From Dichotomicrobium sp964540795 (lineage in GTDB: Bacteria; Pseudomonadota; Alphaproteobacteria; Rhizobiales; Rhodomicrobiaceae), in the NCBI GenBank assembly GCA_964540795.1, contig CAZINX010000006.1, positions 107,031 through 171,030 of the forward strand: a DNA stretch of 64,000 bases, written 5' to 3'. A program made the position numbers and the translations under genes. Positions 43,352 to 52,876 of the stretch are shown one piece after another (position 1 is the first letter of the stretch; each line of letters begins with the position of its first letter). Below the pieces are notes generated by a model. That model made no database searches. It was given only the letters and a program-made list of their open reading frames with translations, and was not told the DNA's origin.

Positions 43352-45025
43352 CTACAAATTGGTATAGTTCGGACCGCCGCCGCCCTCCGGCGGAACCCAG
43401 TTGATGTTCTGCGGCGGGTCCTTGATGTCGCAGGTCTTGCAGTGCACGCAGTTCTGCGCGTTGATCTGAAACTTCATCCCGTTTTCCGTCGAGACCACCT
43501 CATAAACCGCCGCCGGGCAGTAACGCTGCGCCGGCTCGTCGAATTTCGGCAGGTTTTCCTCGATCGGGATTGACTCGTCGCTCAGCACCAGATGAACCGG
43601 CTGATCCTCCTCGTGGTTCGTGCCTGACAGATAAACCGATGACAGCCGGTCGAATGTCAGAACGCCGTCCGGTTTCGGATAGTCGATCGGCTGGAACTGC
43701 GAGGCGGGCTTGAGCGTCTCGTGGTCGGGCTTGCCGTGACCGAGCGTGTAGTTGAGGAATGGCATCAGCGTATTCAGCCACATATCCGCGCCGCCCAGCG
43801 CGGTGCCCAGCCGCGTGCCGAATTTCGACAAGAGCGGTTTGACGTTTCGCACCTTCTTGAGGTCCTTGGCGATCGCGCTGGTTTCGTAAGCGCGCTCATA
43901 GGCCTCCAGCCGGTCGTTCGCGCGCCCCTCGCTCACCGCCTCGAACGCCGCCTCGGCCGCGAGGATGCCCGACAGCATGGCGTTGTGCGACCCCTTGATG
44001 CGCGGCACGTTCACGAAGCCCGCGCTGCAGCCGATCAGCGCGCCGCCGGGGAAGGTGAGTTGCGGCACGGACTGATACCCGCCCTCGCTGATCGCCCGCG
44101 CGCCGTAGCCAATGCGCTTGGCGCCTTCCAGCATCGGCGCGATGGCAGGGTGGGTCTTGAAGCGCTGCAACTCGTCGAACGGCGAAATATACGGGTTCTC
44201 GTAGTTCAGATGCACGACGAAGCCGACCGAGGCCAGGTTTTCGCCCCAGTGATAGATGAACGAGCCGCCGCCGGTGCGGTCATCGAGCGGCCAGCCCAGC
44301 GTGTGCTGCACCAGGCCCGGCTGATGTTTCTCCGGCGGCAACTCCCAAAGCTCCTTGATGCCGATGCCGTATTTCTGCGGCTCGCGGCCCTCATTCAGGT
44401 GGAATGCGCGGATCAGCCGCTTGGCAAGCGAGCCGCGCACGCCCTCGGCGACCAGCGTGTATTTGCCGTGCAGTTCGATGCCGCGCTCGAAGCCGGGCTT
44501 GGGCTGGCCGCTTGAGTCGAGGCCCATATCGCCGGTTGCGACGCCGATGACCGACCCCTCGCTGTCGGTGACCAGTTCGCTCGCCGCGAAACCCGGATAA
44601 ACCTCCACGCCCAGCTCTTCGGCCTGCTCGCCAAGCCAGCGGCAGACATTCCCGAGGCTGACAATGTAGTTGCCGTGATTGTTCATCAGCGGCGGCATGG
44701 CGAAGTTCGGCAGGCGGATCGCGCTCTTCTCGCGCAGATACAAGAAGCGATCGTCAGTGACAGGCGTATCCAGCGGCGCGCCTTTTTCGCGCCAGTCCGG
44801 GATGAGCGTGTCCAGCCCGATCGGATCGACAACCGCGCCCGAGAGGATATGCGCGCCCACTTCCGAGCCTTTTTCCAGCACGACGACGGAGATGTCCTGA
44901 TCCTTTTCGGCCGCAAGCTGCTTGAGCCGTATCGCGGCGGACAGACCGGCCGGGCCGGCCCCCACGATCACGACGTCGAACTCCATCGCTTCGCGTTCGG
45001 GCAACTGCGTGTCTTGTTCGCTCAT
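43352..45025 (-). CDS. electron transfer flavoprotein-ubiquinone oxidoreductase
   Basis: 557 residues. FAD motif VVIVGAGPAGLSAAIRLKQLA near 21; ubiquinone-binding and middle domains include GSFIYHWGENLASVGFVVHL and GGYQSVPQLTFPGG; the C-terminal 4Fe-4S cluster ligands are CVHCKTCDIKDP, ending GGGPNYTNL. It passes electrons from ETF (fatty-acid and amino-acid oxidation) to the quinone pool at the inner membrane. ETF subunit genes are not in the window. Confidence 0.96.
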   Translation of the reverse strand: MSEQDTQLPEREAMEFDVVIVGAGPAGLSAAIRLKQLAAEKDQDISVVVLEKGSEVGAHILSGAVVDPIGLDTLIPDWREKGAPLDTPVTDDRFLYLREKSAIRLPNFAMPPLMNNHGNYIVSLGNVCRWLGEQAEELGVEVYPGFAASELVTDSEGSVIGVATGDMGLDSSGQPKPGFERGIELHGKYTLVAEGVRGSLAKRLIRAFHLNEGREPQKYGIGIKELWELPPEKHQPGLVQHTLGWPLDDRTGGGSFIYHWGENLASVGFVVHLNYENPYISPFDELQRFKTHPAIAPMLEGAKRIGYGARAISEGGYQSVPQLTFPGGALIGCSAGFVNVPRIKGSHNAMLSGILAAEAAFEAVSEGRANDRLEAYERAYETSAIAKDLKKVRNVKPLLSKFGTRLGTALGGADMWLNTLMPFLNYTLGHGKPDHETLKPASQFQPIDYPKPDGVLTFDRLSSVYLSGTNHEEDQPVHLVLSDESIPIEENLPKFDEPAQRYCPAAVYEVVSTENGMKFQINAQNCVHCKTCDIKDPPQNINWVPPEGGGGPNYTNL

Positions 45026-45203
45026 GGAAACTCCCTGTTGAATGCCCGGAGATACTTGCGGGCCGCGCCGGCGTCAATGCGTCAAGTCCGCTTGCGCCGG
45101 GCCGGTTTTCCGCGGCACAGTATCACCGCTACGGGGGCATTGAATGGCGCGATGCGACCTGCGCTTGGCGCGGGGGCGGCACGCCGCCGGATTGGCAGAG
45201 ACG

Positions 45204-45941
45204 ATGGCTGACATCTCCCACGCCGAAAAGGTGCGCGCGATGCTCGCTTGGTATCAGGCTATGGGCGTGGACGAGGCCGTGGCCGATGCGCCGCTCGACT
45301 GGGCCGAGGCGCGGTTCGAGCTGCCCCGGCCGGCGCAGAAGCCCGCACAGAATACCGCCGGCGCACTGGCGGATATCCATTCGCTGGAAGCGCTGCGCAA
45401 CGCGGTTGCCGGCTTCGACGGCTGTGGCCTCAAGCGCACCGCGAAATCGCTCTGTTTCGCGCGTGGCAACCCGGAGGCCCGCGTCATGCTCATCGGCGAA
45501 GCGCCGGGCCGCGATGAGGATCTGCGGGGCCAGCCCTTCGTCGGCCGCGCGGGCCAGCTTCTCGACCGGATGCTGCGGGCGATCGCGCTCGATCCCGATG
45601 ACGCCTACATCACGAACATCGTTTACTGGCGGCCGCCTGGCAACCGCAACCCCTCGCCGCAGGAGGTCGAGGCGTGCCGCCCGTTTCTGACCCGGCAGGT
45701 CGAACTGGTCGCGCCGGAGATCATTGTGCTGCTCGGCGGCCCGGCGGCGGAGCAAATCCTCGGCGTTACCGAAGGAGTCAAGAAGCTGCGCGGGAAGTGG
45801 CGGGACATCACGATCGGCGCTCATCAGTGCCGTGCGATCGCGACCCTTCATCCAGCCTATCTTCTCCGCACACCGCTGGGCAAGCGGCTCGCCTGGCGCG
45901 ACCTGCTGATGATCCGCGACGCGCTTGACGGCAACGGCTAG
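45204..45941 (+). CDS. uracil-DNA glycosylase, family 4/5 type
   Basis: 245 residues. UDG motif A GEAPGRDEDLRGQPFVGRAG near 96 and motif B HPAYLLR near 214 are typical of the family 4 iron-sulfur enzymes, which remove uracil from deaminated DNA. Cysteine pairs in DGCGLKRTAKSLC near 73 and EACRPF near 156 could bind the cluster. The ATG at 45204 is preferred; the frame opens at 45144. Divergent from ETF-QO. Confidence 0.87.
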   Translation: MADISHAEKVRAMLAWYQAMGVDEAVADAPLDWAEARFELPRPAQKPAQNTAGALADIHSLEALRNAVAGFDGCGLKRTAKSLCFARGNPEARVMLIGEAPGRDEDLRGQPFVGRAGQLLDRMLRAIALDPDDAYITNIVYWRPPGNRNPSPQEVEACRPFLTRQVELVAPEIIVLLGGPAAEQILGVTEGVKKLRGKWRDITIGAHQCRAIATLHPAYLLRTPLGKRLAWRDLLMIRDALDGNG

Positions 45942-46058
45942 AGTATTGCTTGCCTCGCTGGCAAATCCGTCTTTGCTAGCGTAGCGACCCAATCCAGCCC
46001 AGAGCGCTGGCGCCAGCTTGCTTCGAGTTGACGGCCTCGCAACAACCACCCCATGGTC

Positions 46059-46133
46059 ATTGCCGGAACCCGATCCGGCAATCCAAAACTGTCCTTCAGC
46101 GACTCGCTGGATCACCGGATCACGTCCGGTGAT
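46059..46133. repeat. paired palindromic extragenic element (copy at 46 kb)
   Basis: ATTGCCGGA/TCCGGCAAT (46059-46082) and ATCACCGGA/TCCGGTGAT (46111-46133), 28 bp apart, same order as at 36088-36164. Preceded by a diverged GCAATCCAG...TTGCTTCG element. Confidence 0.7.
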
Positions 46134-46151
46134 GACGTTGATGGTGGCCGC

Positions 46152-46766
46152 TCAAAGCAGCTTGCGGACCTCGGCGCGCAAATAAGGCACGACCTCATGC
46201 GCGAACCACGGGTTGCGCTTGAGCCAGGCCGTGTTGCGCCAGGACGGGTGCGGCAGCGGCAGACAGCGCGGCCGCTCAACACGCTCAACGTAGCGCCGCC
46301 AGTCGGCCACCGTCTCGGTCAGCGTCCGCTGCGCGTTGCCGCCCAGATGCCACCTCTGCGCGTACTGCCCGATCAGCAGGATCAGGTCGAAGCGGGGCAG
46401 GGCGTCGAACAGCGCGGCGCGCCATATCCGCGCGCACTCCTTGCGCGGCGGCAGGTCCCCGCCTTTGCCGTTCGTGCCGGGGAAGCAGAAGCCCATCGGC
46501 ACGATGGCTACGCGGCTTTCGTCATAGAACTCTTCGCGCGTCATGCCCATCCAGCCGCGCAGCCGGTCGCCGGACGGATCGTTGAACGGGATGCCGGTTG
46601 AGTGGACGCGCGTGCCGGGCGCTTGCCCGCAGACGCATAGCCGCGCGGTCGAACTCACTCTCAGCACGGGACGCGGCGCGTGCGGCAGCGGCGTGCCCTC
46701 CGGCTCCTCGACGCAGACGCGGCAGGCCCGGATGCGCGCGACCAGCGCTTCCAGCCGCTCACTCAT
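46152..46766 (-). CDS. uracil-DNA glycosylase superfamily protein
   Basis: 204 residues. It has the UDG fold motifs in diverged form: CVCGQAPGTRVHSTGIPFNDPSGDRL (47-72, split) as motif A and LPHPSWRN near 173 as motif B, plus RACRVC and CFCF-like cysteines. This subgroup is annotated as uracil-DNA glycosylase family but lacks demonstrated activity as far as I know. TTG start at 46778 would overlap the upstream MBL stop; ATG at 46766 is chosen. Part of a GST-MBL-UDG operon on the minus strand. Confidence 0.78.
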   Translation of the reverse strand: MSERLEALVARIRACRVCVEEPEGTPLPHAPRPVLRVSSTARLCVCGQAPGTRVHSTGIPFNDPSGDRLRGWMGMTREEFYDESRVAIVPMGFCFPGTNGKGGDLPPRKECARIWRAALFDALPRFDLILLIGQYAQRWHLGGNAQRTLTETVADWRRYVERVERPRCLPLPHPSWRNTAWLKRNPWFAHEVVPYLRAEVRKLL

Positions 46767-46774
46767 GGGCGCGG

Positions 46775-47518
46775 TCAAAGCTCCAGAACCATGCCGTCCT
46801 CGGCGAGCTTGCAGCGCCGATCCGTGACCTGGTCCCGGCGCGCCAGCATGTCATCGCCCATATGCGTGAGCAGCACCTGTTTCGCGCCGATCGCGTCCAG
46901 GTTGCGGGCTATGGTCAGATAGTCCAGATGCATCTCCAGCGGGTAGTCGTACTGGAAGCATTCCATGATGTAGAGATCGGCGTCGCGCCCGGCCTCGATC
47001 ACCGTGTCGACCCACCCGGTGTCGCCCGTGAAGGCCAGCACCTTGTTCTCCAGCGCAAAGCGTAGCGCGTAGGAGGGCGCGCCGGAGTAATGCCGGACCT
47101 CAAACGGCGTGACGCTCACGCCGCCGGCCCTCGTTGTCTCGCGCGCGCTCAACGGGATGAAAGTCATGTCGAACTCGCGCTGATGCTCGGTGATGAGCGG
47201 GAACATGGCCTCGCAAGCGATGTGAAAGCGCGCCTCCAGCTCTGCCGGTCCAACCAGCGTCAGCGGCCTGGTGCGCTTCGCGATGAACAGCGCGTCGATC
47301 AGGACGAAGGGCAGGCCGGCGAAATGATCCCCGTGCAGATGGCTGATGAAGATCGTGTCGACGTCATTCGTGCTCAGCCCGGACCTTTTGAGCGAGATCA
47401 GCGCCGATGCGCCGCAGTCGATGAGGAAGCCCGTCTCCCCGCTCTGCACGTGAAAGCAGGTATTGAGCCGCCCGCCGGAGCCGAAGGCGTCGCCGCTGCC
47501 CGTGATCGTGAGTTTCAT
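46775..47518 (-). CDS. MBL-fold metallo-hydrolase
   Basis: 247 residues. Metal-binding HLHGDHFAGLPF near 69 (HxHxDH), further ligands in VRHYSGAP, FTGDTGW (Asp) and LLTHMGDDM near 226. Resembles the RNase Z/arylsulfatase-like group rather than glyoxalase II. Start at the ATG 47518, opening MKLTITGSGDAFGSGGR. Only 4 bp from the GST gene upstream and coupled to the UDG-like gene downstream. Confidence 0.85.
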   Translation of the reverse strand: MKLTITGSGDAFGSGGRLNTCFHVQSGETGFLIDCGASALISLKRSGLSTNDVDTIFISHLHGDHFAGLPFVLIDALFIAKRTRPLTLVGPAELEARFHIACEAMFPLITEHQREFDMTFIPLSARETTRAGGVSVTPFEVRHYSGAPSYALRFALENKVLAFTGDTGWVDTVIEAGRDADLYIMECFQYDYPLEMHLDYLTIARNLDAIGAKQVLLTHMGDDMLARRDQVTDRRCKLAEDGMVLEL

Positions 47519-47522
47519 CCGC

Positions 47523-48143
47523 TCAAATCCCTGCCTGCGCAACGCTTTCGCGCGCGTTGACCGCCTCGTACCAGCGCGCGAGATGGTCCAGCCCCTCGGG
47601 CCGCTCCATGCGCGCCGGCTTCATGAAACCCACCGCCACGAAGGCGGTGATGTCGGCGACCGTGAATGTTGCCCCTGCGACATAATCATTCTCCGCGAGC
47701 CGGTCATTCAGCAAACGCAAGCCGCGCGCGGCGCGTTCGCGGTTGACTTGCGCCCAGTCTGGAAGTTGCGGCGTCTCCAGCACGGCCATGCGAGGATGGG
47801 TATGGCGGAAAACGTTGGCGACCGGCCGGAACAGGCTGAATTCCATGTGCCGGTTCCACATCTCGACGCGCGCGGCCTCCAGCGGCTCGCGGCCGAACAG
47901 CGGCGGTTCTGGCTGAAGCGCCTCCAGATAGCGGCAAATGGCGACCGTCTCGCTCACGGCCGCGCCATCGTCGAGCACCAGAACCGGCACGCCGCCATAG
48001 GGGTTTAGCTGCTGGAACCATGCGCTCTTATGCTCGCCGGCGAGCAGGTCGATGTTCCGATAGGCGATGTCCAGCCCCTTTTCGGCGGCGAAAATGCGGA
48101 CCCGCCGCGGGTTCGGCGCGCCGCGCGCTTCAATGATTTTCAC
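47523..48143 (-). CDS. glutathione S-transferase family protein
   Basis: 206 residues. Thioredoxin-like N domain (ARGAPNPRRVRIFAAEKGLD, then NPYGGVPVLVLDDG with cis-Pro and AVSETVAICRYLE with the glutathione-contacting ESxx) and an all-helical C domain. Start at GTG 48143, which follows GGGGAGG by 9 nt; 24 residues of earlier open frame are not family-like. First gene of a GST-MBL-UDG operon. Confidence 0.87.
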   Translation of the reverse strand: MKIIEARGAPNPRRVRIFAAEKGLDIAYRNIDLLAGEHKSAWFQQLNPYGGVPVLVLDDGAAVSETVAICRYLEALQPEPPLFGREPLEAARVEMWNRHMEFSLFRPVANVFRHTHPRMAVLETPQLPDWAQVNRERAARGLRLLNDRLAENDYVAGATFTVADITAFVAVGFMKPARMERPEGLDHLARWYEAVNARESVAQAGI

Positions 48144-48404
48144 TTGCGACAGCCTCCCCGCCTCCTGTTTCGCCAAGCAGCGCGCCCGGCCCGCATTAGC
48201 GCCAAACTGATGCATTCTGCCTCGCGAACTTTCGCAGATTGTGGAATTTGAACCTGCGCGTAAACCCTCTGTTAGGCATTCTCACCGAAAACTGAACCAG
48301 GTCGGCTCGGCGCCTTCATCCGGTCAGTGACCGCGATTATCGTCCCGGGCTTTCCGGCAGTCACCAGCGGCTTTCGCGCCGCGCCAAACCGGCTTTGCGA
48401 CGAG

Positions 48405-49928
48405 ATGAGTGTGGACCGAGCCGCCGAAGCGGTCTTCGACGGAGAAGGCCGCCCAGTTCCCCGAGTTTTGTTCCGAGGCAGCGATGACCGCCGCGCCTCA
48501 CTCTCCGGCGACGACGCCGTTGATCCCCGGCACTTCGAGTATGAGCGGCTGCGAATGTTCGCGGCCAATGAGCTGGCCGCATGGCCGGCCATGCCGCTGC
48601 TTGCGCTGGTGGTGTGCCTCGCGCTGGTGAACTGGGCGCCCATCGAACAACTCGGCCTGTGGCTGGCCGCCGTGCTGATGGCCAAGGGGATCGTGCTGGC
48701 GCTGTGCCGGCAACTGGAGAACGGACCGGCAGATGCGGATGGCTGGCGCGGCAAGCTCTGGGCCGCCGAGTTCCTCTATGGCATGACCTGGGCGGGGCTG
48801 GCCTTCGTCGACATTACAAGCCATCACCAGGCGGCCTATTTCCTCATCTTCGCCGCCTTCGTGATTGTGGTGGCGAGCCGCATGATCTTTGCCTCGACTG
48901 TTGTATCGCTGCTGTATCCGGGCACGATACCGCTGACGGCCGCGCTCGTCCTGCACTCGGCGCTGATGGGCGACATGTTCCATTTCTCGCTGGCGATGGT
49001 CGCCACGGCGATCCACGTCTACTTCATTCTGCTGGCGCGCGGGTTGAACGCGACGCTGCTGGACATGCTCTCCTATCGCGCGCAGAAGGACGCGCTGATC
49101 GCCGAACTGGAGCAATCCAGGGCCATTTCCGACGAAGCGCGCCGGCGCGCGGAAAACGCCAGCATGGCGAAATCGCGCTTCCTGGCCACCATGAGCCATG
49201 AGTTGCGCACCCCGCTGAACGCCATCCTCGGCTTTTCCGAGGTGATGAAGGACGAGGTGCTCGGCCCGCACTCCACTCCCGCGTACCGCAACTACGCCGC
49301 CGACATCTACGACAGCGGCCAGCATCTGCTTCATCTCATCAATGAAATCCTCGATCTGTCGCGAATCGAGGCGGGCCGCTATGAACTCAACGAAAGCCGC
49401 GTGCCGCTGGCCGAGGTCATGGAGGATTGCCGGCGGTTGATGATCATGCGCGCGGAGGAGAAGGGCATCGAGTTTGTCGAGGACTATGACGGGATGCCCG
49501 AGGCGATCAACGCGGACGATCGCGCCTTGCGCCAGATCTGCCTGAACCTGCTCTCCAATGCCATCAAGTTCACGCCGCGCGGCGGTGCCGTGACCCTGCG
49601 GTGTAGCGTCAACGCGGCGAGCGAGCCGTTCCTGAGCGTGTCCGACAACGGCCCCGGCATCCCGGAGGCCGAGGTGCCGCTGGTGCTCCGCTCCTTCGGT
49701 CAGGGGACTTTCGCGCGGGAGAACGCCGAAGGCGGCAGCGGCCTTGGCTTGCCCATCGTGAAGGGGCTGGCGGAGCTGCATGGCGGGCGCCTCGAACTCG
49801 ACACGCGCGAGGGCCACGGCACGACCGCGACGGTTCTGTTCGACCGCAAGCGCCTTGCCGGGATGTCAAATAATGACGCGCCGGATCAGCGCGAAAATGG
49901 CCGCCTCTCCAAGGAAAACGCGGCCTGA
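48405..49928 (+). CDS. membrane sensor histidine kinase (PleC/PdhS-like core)
   Basis: 507 residues. About five to six membrane helices between 45 and 215, a coiled coil, then the HisKA box FLATMSHELRTPLNAILGFSEVM with His about 265, the ensuing SRIEAGRYELNE segment, N-box NLLSNAIKFTPRGG near 383, G1 VSDNGPGIP and G2 GGSGLGLPIVKGLAELHGG. The phosphoacceptor wording matches the PleC/DivJ/PdhS family that acts on DivK in alphaproteobacteria, but that partner is inference. A GTG at 48327 would add 26 residues. No response regulator nearby. Confidence 0.85.
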   Translation: MSVDRAAEAVFDGEGRPVPRVLFRGSDDRRASLSGDDAVDPRHFEYERLRMFAANELAAWPAMPLLALVVCLALVNWAPIEQLGLWLAAVLMAKGIVLALCRQLENGPADADGWRGKLWAAEFLYGMTWAGLAFVDITSHHQAAYFLIFAAFVIVVASRMIFASTVVSLLYPGTIPLTAALVLHSALMGDMFHFSLAMVATAIHVYFILLARGLNATLLDMLSYRAQKDALIAELEQSRAISDEARRRAENASMAKSRFLATMSHELRTPLNAILGFSEVMKDEVLGPHSTPAYRNYAADIYDSGQHLLHLINEILDLSRIEAGRYELNESRVPLAEVMEDCRRLMIMRAEEKGIEFVEDYDGMPEAINADDRALRQICLNLLSNAIKFTPRGGAVTLRCSVNAASEPFLSVSDNGPGIPEAEVPLVLRSFGQGTFARENAEGGSGLGLPIVKGLAELHGGRLELDTREGHGTTATVLFDRKRLAGMSNNDAPDQRENGRLSKENAA

Positions 49929-50493
49929 GCGCGCCGTTTTCAAGTCATTCTTTACGATAAGCGCGTGAATAGGCGTCTTCTGCGCCCGTAATGGGCGGGT
50001 TTTCCCGTTGCGGCGCGATGCGCTTGGGCTATGCTGAAAGTCCATGGACGGGCTCGGCCCGGCTTGAGGAGGTGGTCAGCGACCGCGGCCAGCACTCCAA
50101 GAATTTGTCAAACAACTTATCAAAAGTTCGTTGTATAAATTGACGCTGCAAAGTGCTCGATGCGCCATTGCGCCGTTAAACTGCAAATCCGCCGCGATTG
50201 ACTGCGCAGATTGATTCGCAACTTTGCTTTTGCGGGATGGCAGGTGTTCATAACTCATCTTTCCGCAACGCCGGCGCTTGCGCGAATTTGTCCGTTTGAC
50301 TGTCGGCGGGAACGGGTGTAACGTCCATAATGAAATTTGCACGCCACCTGTCCCAACGGCATCAACCGAGGGGTGAGCGCCATCGCCCGTCCAGACACGA
50401 CGCATTTGCGCCACCGCATGGCGCACCTGGTTTGGCCGCTAGCCGCCTCAAGTGGTGTCATTGAGACGTCATCAACACAAACGCGCGAGACGG
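49929..50493. other. spacer upstream of the betaine transporter operon
   Basis: 565 bp without a gene. An AT-rich patch at 50105-50140 has a dyad (AACTT...AAGTT inside ACAAC...GTTGT) ending in TATAAA, and 50296-50324 holds a promoter-like sequence. The long leader could carry osmotic control; no known riboswitch pattern was seen. Confidence 0.5.
50296..50324 (+). promoter_or_regulatory. possible promoter of the betaine importer operon
   Basis: TTGACT (50296-50301), 17-bp spacer, TAACGT (50319-50324). Good -35, weak -10. About 165 nt to the start codon. Confidence 0.35.
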
Positions 50494-51756
50494 ATGAGCT
50501 ACAAGATCACCGCAGAGAACGTCTACAAGATTTTCGGCCCCGAGCCCGAGCGCGCGCTGGAATTGTCCCGGCAGGGCGCGAGCAAGGACGAGGTCTTCCG
50601 TGAAACCAAAAGCGTGGTGGCCGTCAACGACGTGTCGTTCCAGGTTCCCGAGGGGAAGATCTTCGTCGTCATGGGGCTGTCCGGGTCTGGCAAATCCACG
50701 CTGATCCGCTGCCTCAACCGGCTGTTCGAGCCGACTGCCGGCAAAATCTACATCGACGATTTCGACATCGCAGCTGCCAATCAGGAAGAGTTGCGGCAGG
50801 TCCGGCTCAAGCGCATGGCGATGGTGTTCCAGCACTTCGCGCTGTTCCCGCACATGACCGTCTGGGAAAACGCCGCCTACGGGCTCAAGGCCCGCAACGT
50901 CGACGTGGAAGAGCGCCGCGAGCAGGCGGTGGCCGCGCTGAAATCCGTGGGGCTGGACGCCTGGGCGGATTCCTATCCGAAGAGCCTCAGCGGCGGGATG
51001 CAGCAGCGCGTCGGCCTGGCGCGGGCGCTGGCCGTCTCGCCGGAAGTGCTGCTGATGGACGAGCCGTTCTCCGCGCTCGACCCGCTGATCCGCCGCGACA
51101 CGCAGGACGAACTGATCGAGATCCAGGAACGTCTGGGCACGACGATCGTTTTCATTACACACGACCTGCAGGAGGCCCTGAAGCTCGGCGATCAGATCGC
51201 CATCATGAAAGACGGGCGCTTCGTGCAGGTCGGCACGCCGCAGCAGATCGTGATGGACCCGGCGGACGACTACGTGTTCGAGTTCACGCGGGATGTGGAT
51301 CGCAGCCGTGTGCTCACCTTCGGCAGCATCCGCGATGAGGCCGAGACGCTCACAGGCGATGAGACGGTTGATGAAATCAAGCGGCGCTTCGAGGCGAACG
51401 GAAAACTGAAGGGCATGTTCGTCGTGGACAACAACAAGCCGGTCGGATTGGTCGACCGCGAGCGGATTGCCGAAACCGAAGACGGCGCGTCCGTCCGCAG
51501 CGTCATGGACCGGCATTTCGCCAAGGTGCGCCGTTCGACCTTTATCTGCGAAAGCTTCGACCGGCTGGGCGATCACAAGCTGTTCGCCGTGGTCGACCGC
51601 GAAGGCAAACTGCGCGGAACAGTCGATCCGATGGATGTGTTCCAGCATCTGGAGCCGCCGACGGAGGAAGAGGCGACATCACCGGGCGGTCGTCCGGGCG
51701 AGCATCCTGACGACGTCGAACCGGCTGCCAAGCCCGTTGCGCAGGAGACCGCCTGA
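50494..51756 (+). CDS. proV: glycine betaine/proline ABC transporter ATPase
   Basis: 420 residues. Walker A GLSGSGKST near 66, signature LSGGMQQRVGLARAL near 165, Walker B LLMDEPFSALDP and switch FITHD near 225, then tandem CBS domains (about 280-390) and a Pro/Glu-rich tail. ATPases with CBS domains of this kind (ProV/OpuAA) gate transport by ionic strength. First gene of proVWX; its stop overlaps the proW ATG by one base. Confidence 0.93.
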   Translation: MSYKITAENVYKIFGPEPERALELSRQGASKDEVFRETKSVVAVNDVSFQVPEGKIFVVMGLSGSGKSTLIRCLNRLFEPTAGKIYIDDFDIAAANQEELRQVRLKRMAMVFQHFALFPHMTVWENAAYGLKARNVDVEERREQAVAALKSVGLDAWADSYPKSLSGGMQQRVGLARALAVSPEVLLMDEPFSALDPLIRRDTQDELIEIQERLGTTIVFITHDLQEALKLGDQIAIMKDGRFVQVGTPQQIVMDPADDYVFEFTRDVDRSRVLTFGSIRDEAETLTGDETVDEIKRRFEANGKLKGMFVVDNNKPVGLVDRERIAETEDGASVRSVMDRHFAKVRRSTFICESFDRLGDHKLFAVVDREGKLRGTVDPMDVFQHLEPPTEEEATSPGGRPGEHPDDVEPAAKPVAQETA

Positions 51757-52760
51757 TGTCCGACACGAACGCAACTTACGCCCAGGTCGCCGCCAGCATG
51801 GAAGCGCTGCGCCCCTCCAACTACTTCCGGGTCCCCATGGATGACTGGGTGGACAATGGGGTCGACTGGCTGGTCGACAACTTCCGCCCCGCGTTTCAGG
51901 CGATCAAATGGCCGGTCGAGCAGGTTCTGAACGGCCTTGACGGACTCCTGCAGGCGACGCCGTTCATTGTCTTCACGGTCCTCGTCACGCTGCTTGCGTG
52001 GCGGCTGGCGGGCCGCGGCGTTGCGATCTTCACGATCGTCTCGTTTCTCGTCCTCGACTCCGTCGGCGTGTGGAGCGAGACGATGACCACGCTGGCGATG
52101 ATCCTGACCGCTGTGGTGTTTTGCACGGTCATCGGCGTCCCGCTGGGCATCGCCGCGGCGGCCAGCGACAGGTTCGCCTCGAACATCCGGCCCGTTCTCG
52201 ACATCATGCAGACGATCCCGCCCTTCGTTTATCTGGTGCCGATCGTCATGCTGTTCGGCGTCGGCCTGGTGCCGGGCGTGATCGCGACGATCATCTTCGC
52301 CTTGCCGCCCATTGTGCGTCTGACCAATCTCGGAATCCGCCAGGTGCAGGGCGAACTTGTGGAGGCCGGTTACGCCTTCGGATCGACGCCGCGCCAGGTG
52401 CTTTGGGAAATACAGATACCGCTGGCGCTGCGCACCATAATGGCGGGGCTGAACCAGACGCTGATGCTGGCGCTGTCGATGGCTGTGATCGCCGCGCTGA
52501 TCGGCGCGGGCGGGCTTGGCCTGACCGTGTTCACGGGGCTGGGGCGTCTTGATGTCGGCCAGGCGTTCCTCGGCGGTCTCGGCATTGTGCTGCTGGCCAT
52601 CGTGCTCGACCGGATCACGCAGGCCCTTGGCACCCAGGGCGAAGACAGGCAGGCCGGTTGGACGTTCAAGGGCGTCCTGCGCATGTTGACAGGTCAGGGC
52701 CGCGATTCCGCTTCCGAAGACGAACGGGACCGGAAGGCGGCCTCTTCCGCCGCGGAATAG
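51756..52760 (+). CDS. proW: glycine betaine/proline ABC transporter permease
   Basis: 334 residues. N-terminal amphipathic region with VPMDDWVDNGVDWLVDNFRP, then six membrane helices; the coupling motif EAGYAFGSTPRQVLWEIQIPLAL near 205-227 (split) faces ProV. Ends in a charged tail. Between proV and proX. Confidence 0.93.
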   Translation: MSDTNATYAQVAASMEALRPSNYFRVPMDDWVDNGVDWLVDNFRPAFQAIKWPVEQVLNGLDGLLQATPFIVFTVLVTLLAWRLAGRGVAIFTIVSFLVLDSVGVWSETMTTLAMILTAVVFCTVIGVPLGIAAAASDRFASNIRPVLDIMQTIPPFVYLVPIVMLFGVGLVPGVIATIIFALPPIVRLTNLGIRQVQGELVEAGYAFGSTPRQVLWEIQIPLALRTIMAGLNQTLMLALSMAVIAALIGAGGLGLTVFTGLGRLDVGQAFLGGLGIVLLAIVLDRITQALGTQGEDRQAGWTFKGVLRMLTGQGRDSASEDERDRKAASSAAE

Positions 52761-52876
52761 CGCGGCATCCTGCGGCGAACGGGCCGCAGGCTTCGACAAA
52801 CGACGTGGACGGCCGCGACTGGTTGCCACGCCGTTCGCTTATTGCAGAAGCAAATTTGGACAGAGGAGGAGTTCGT

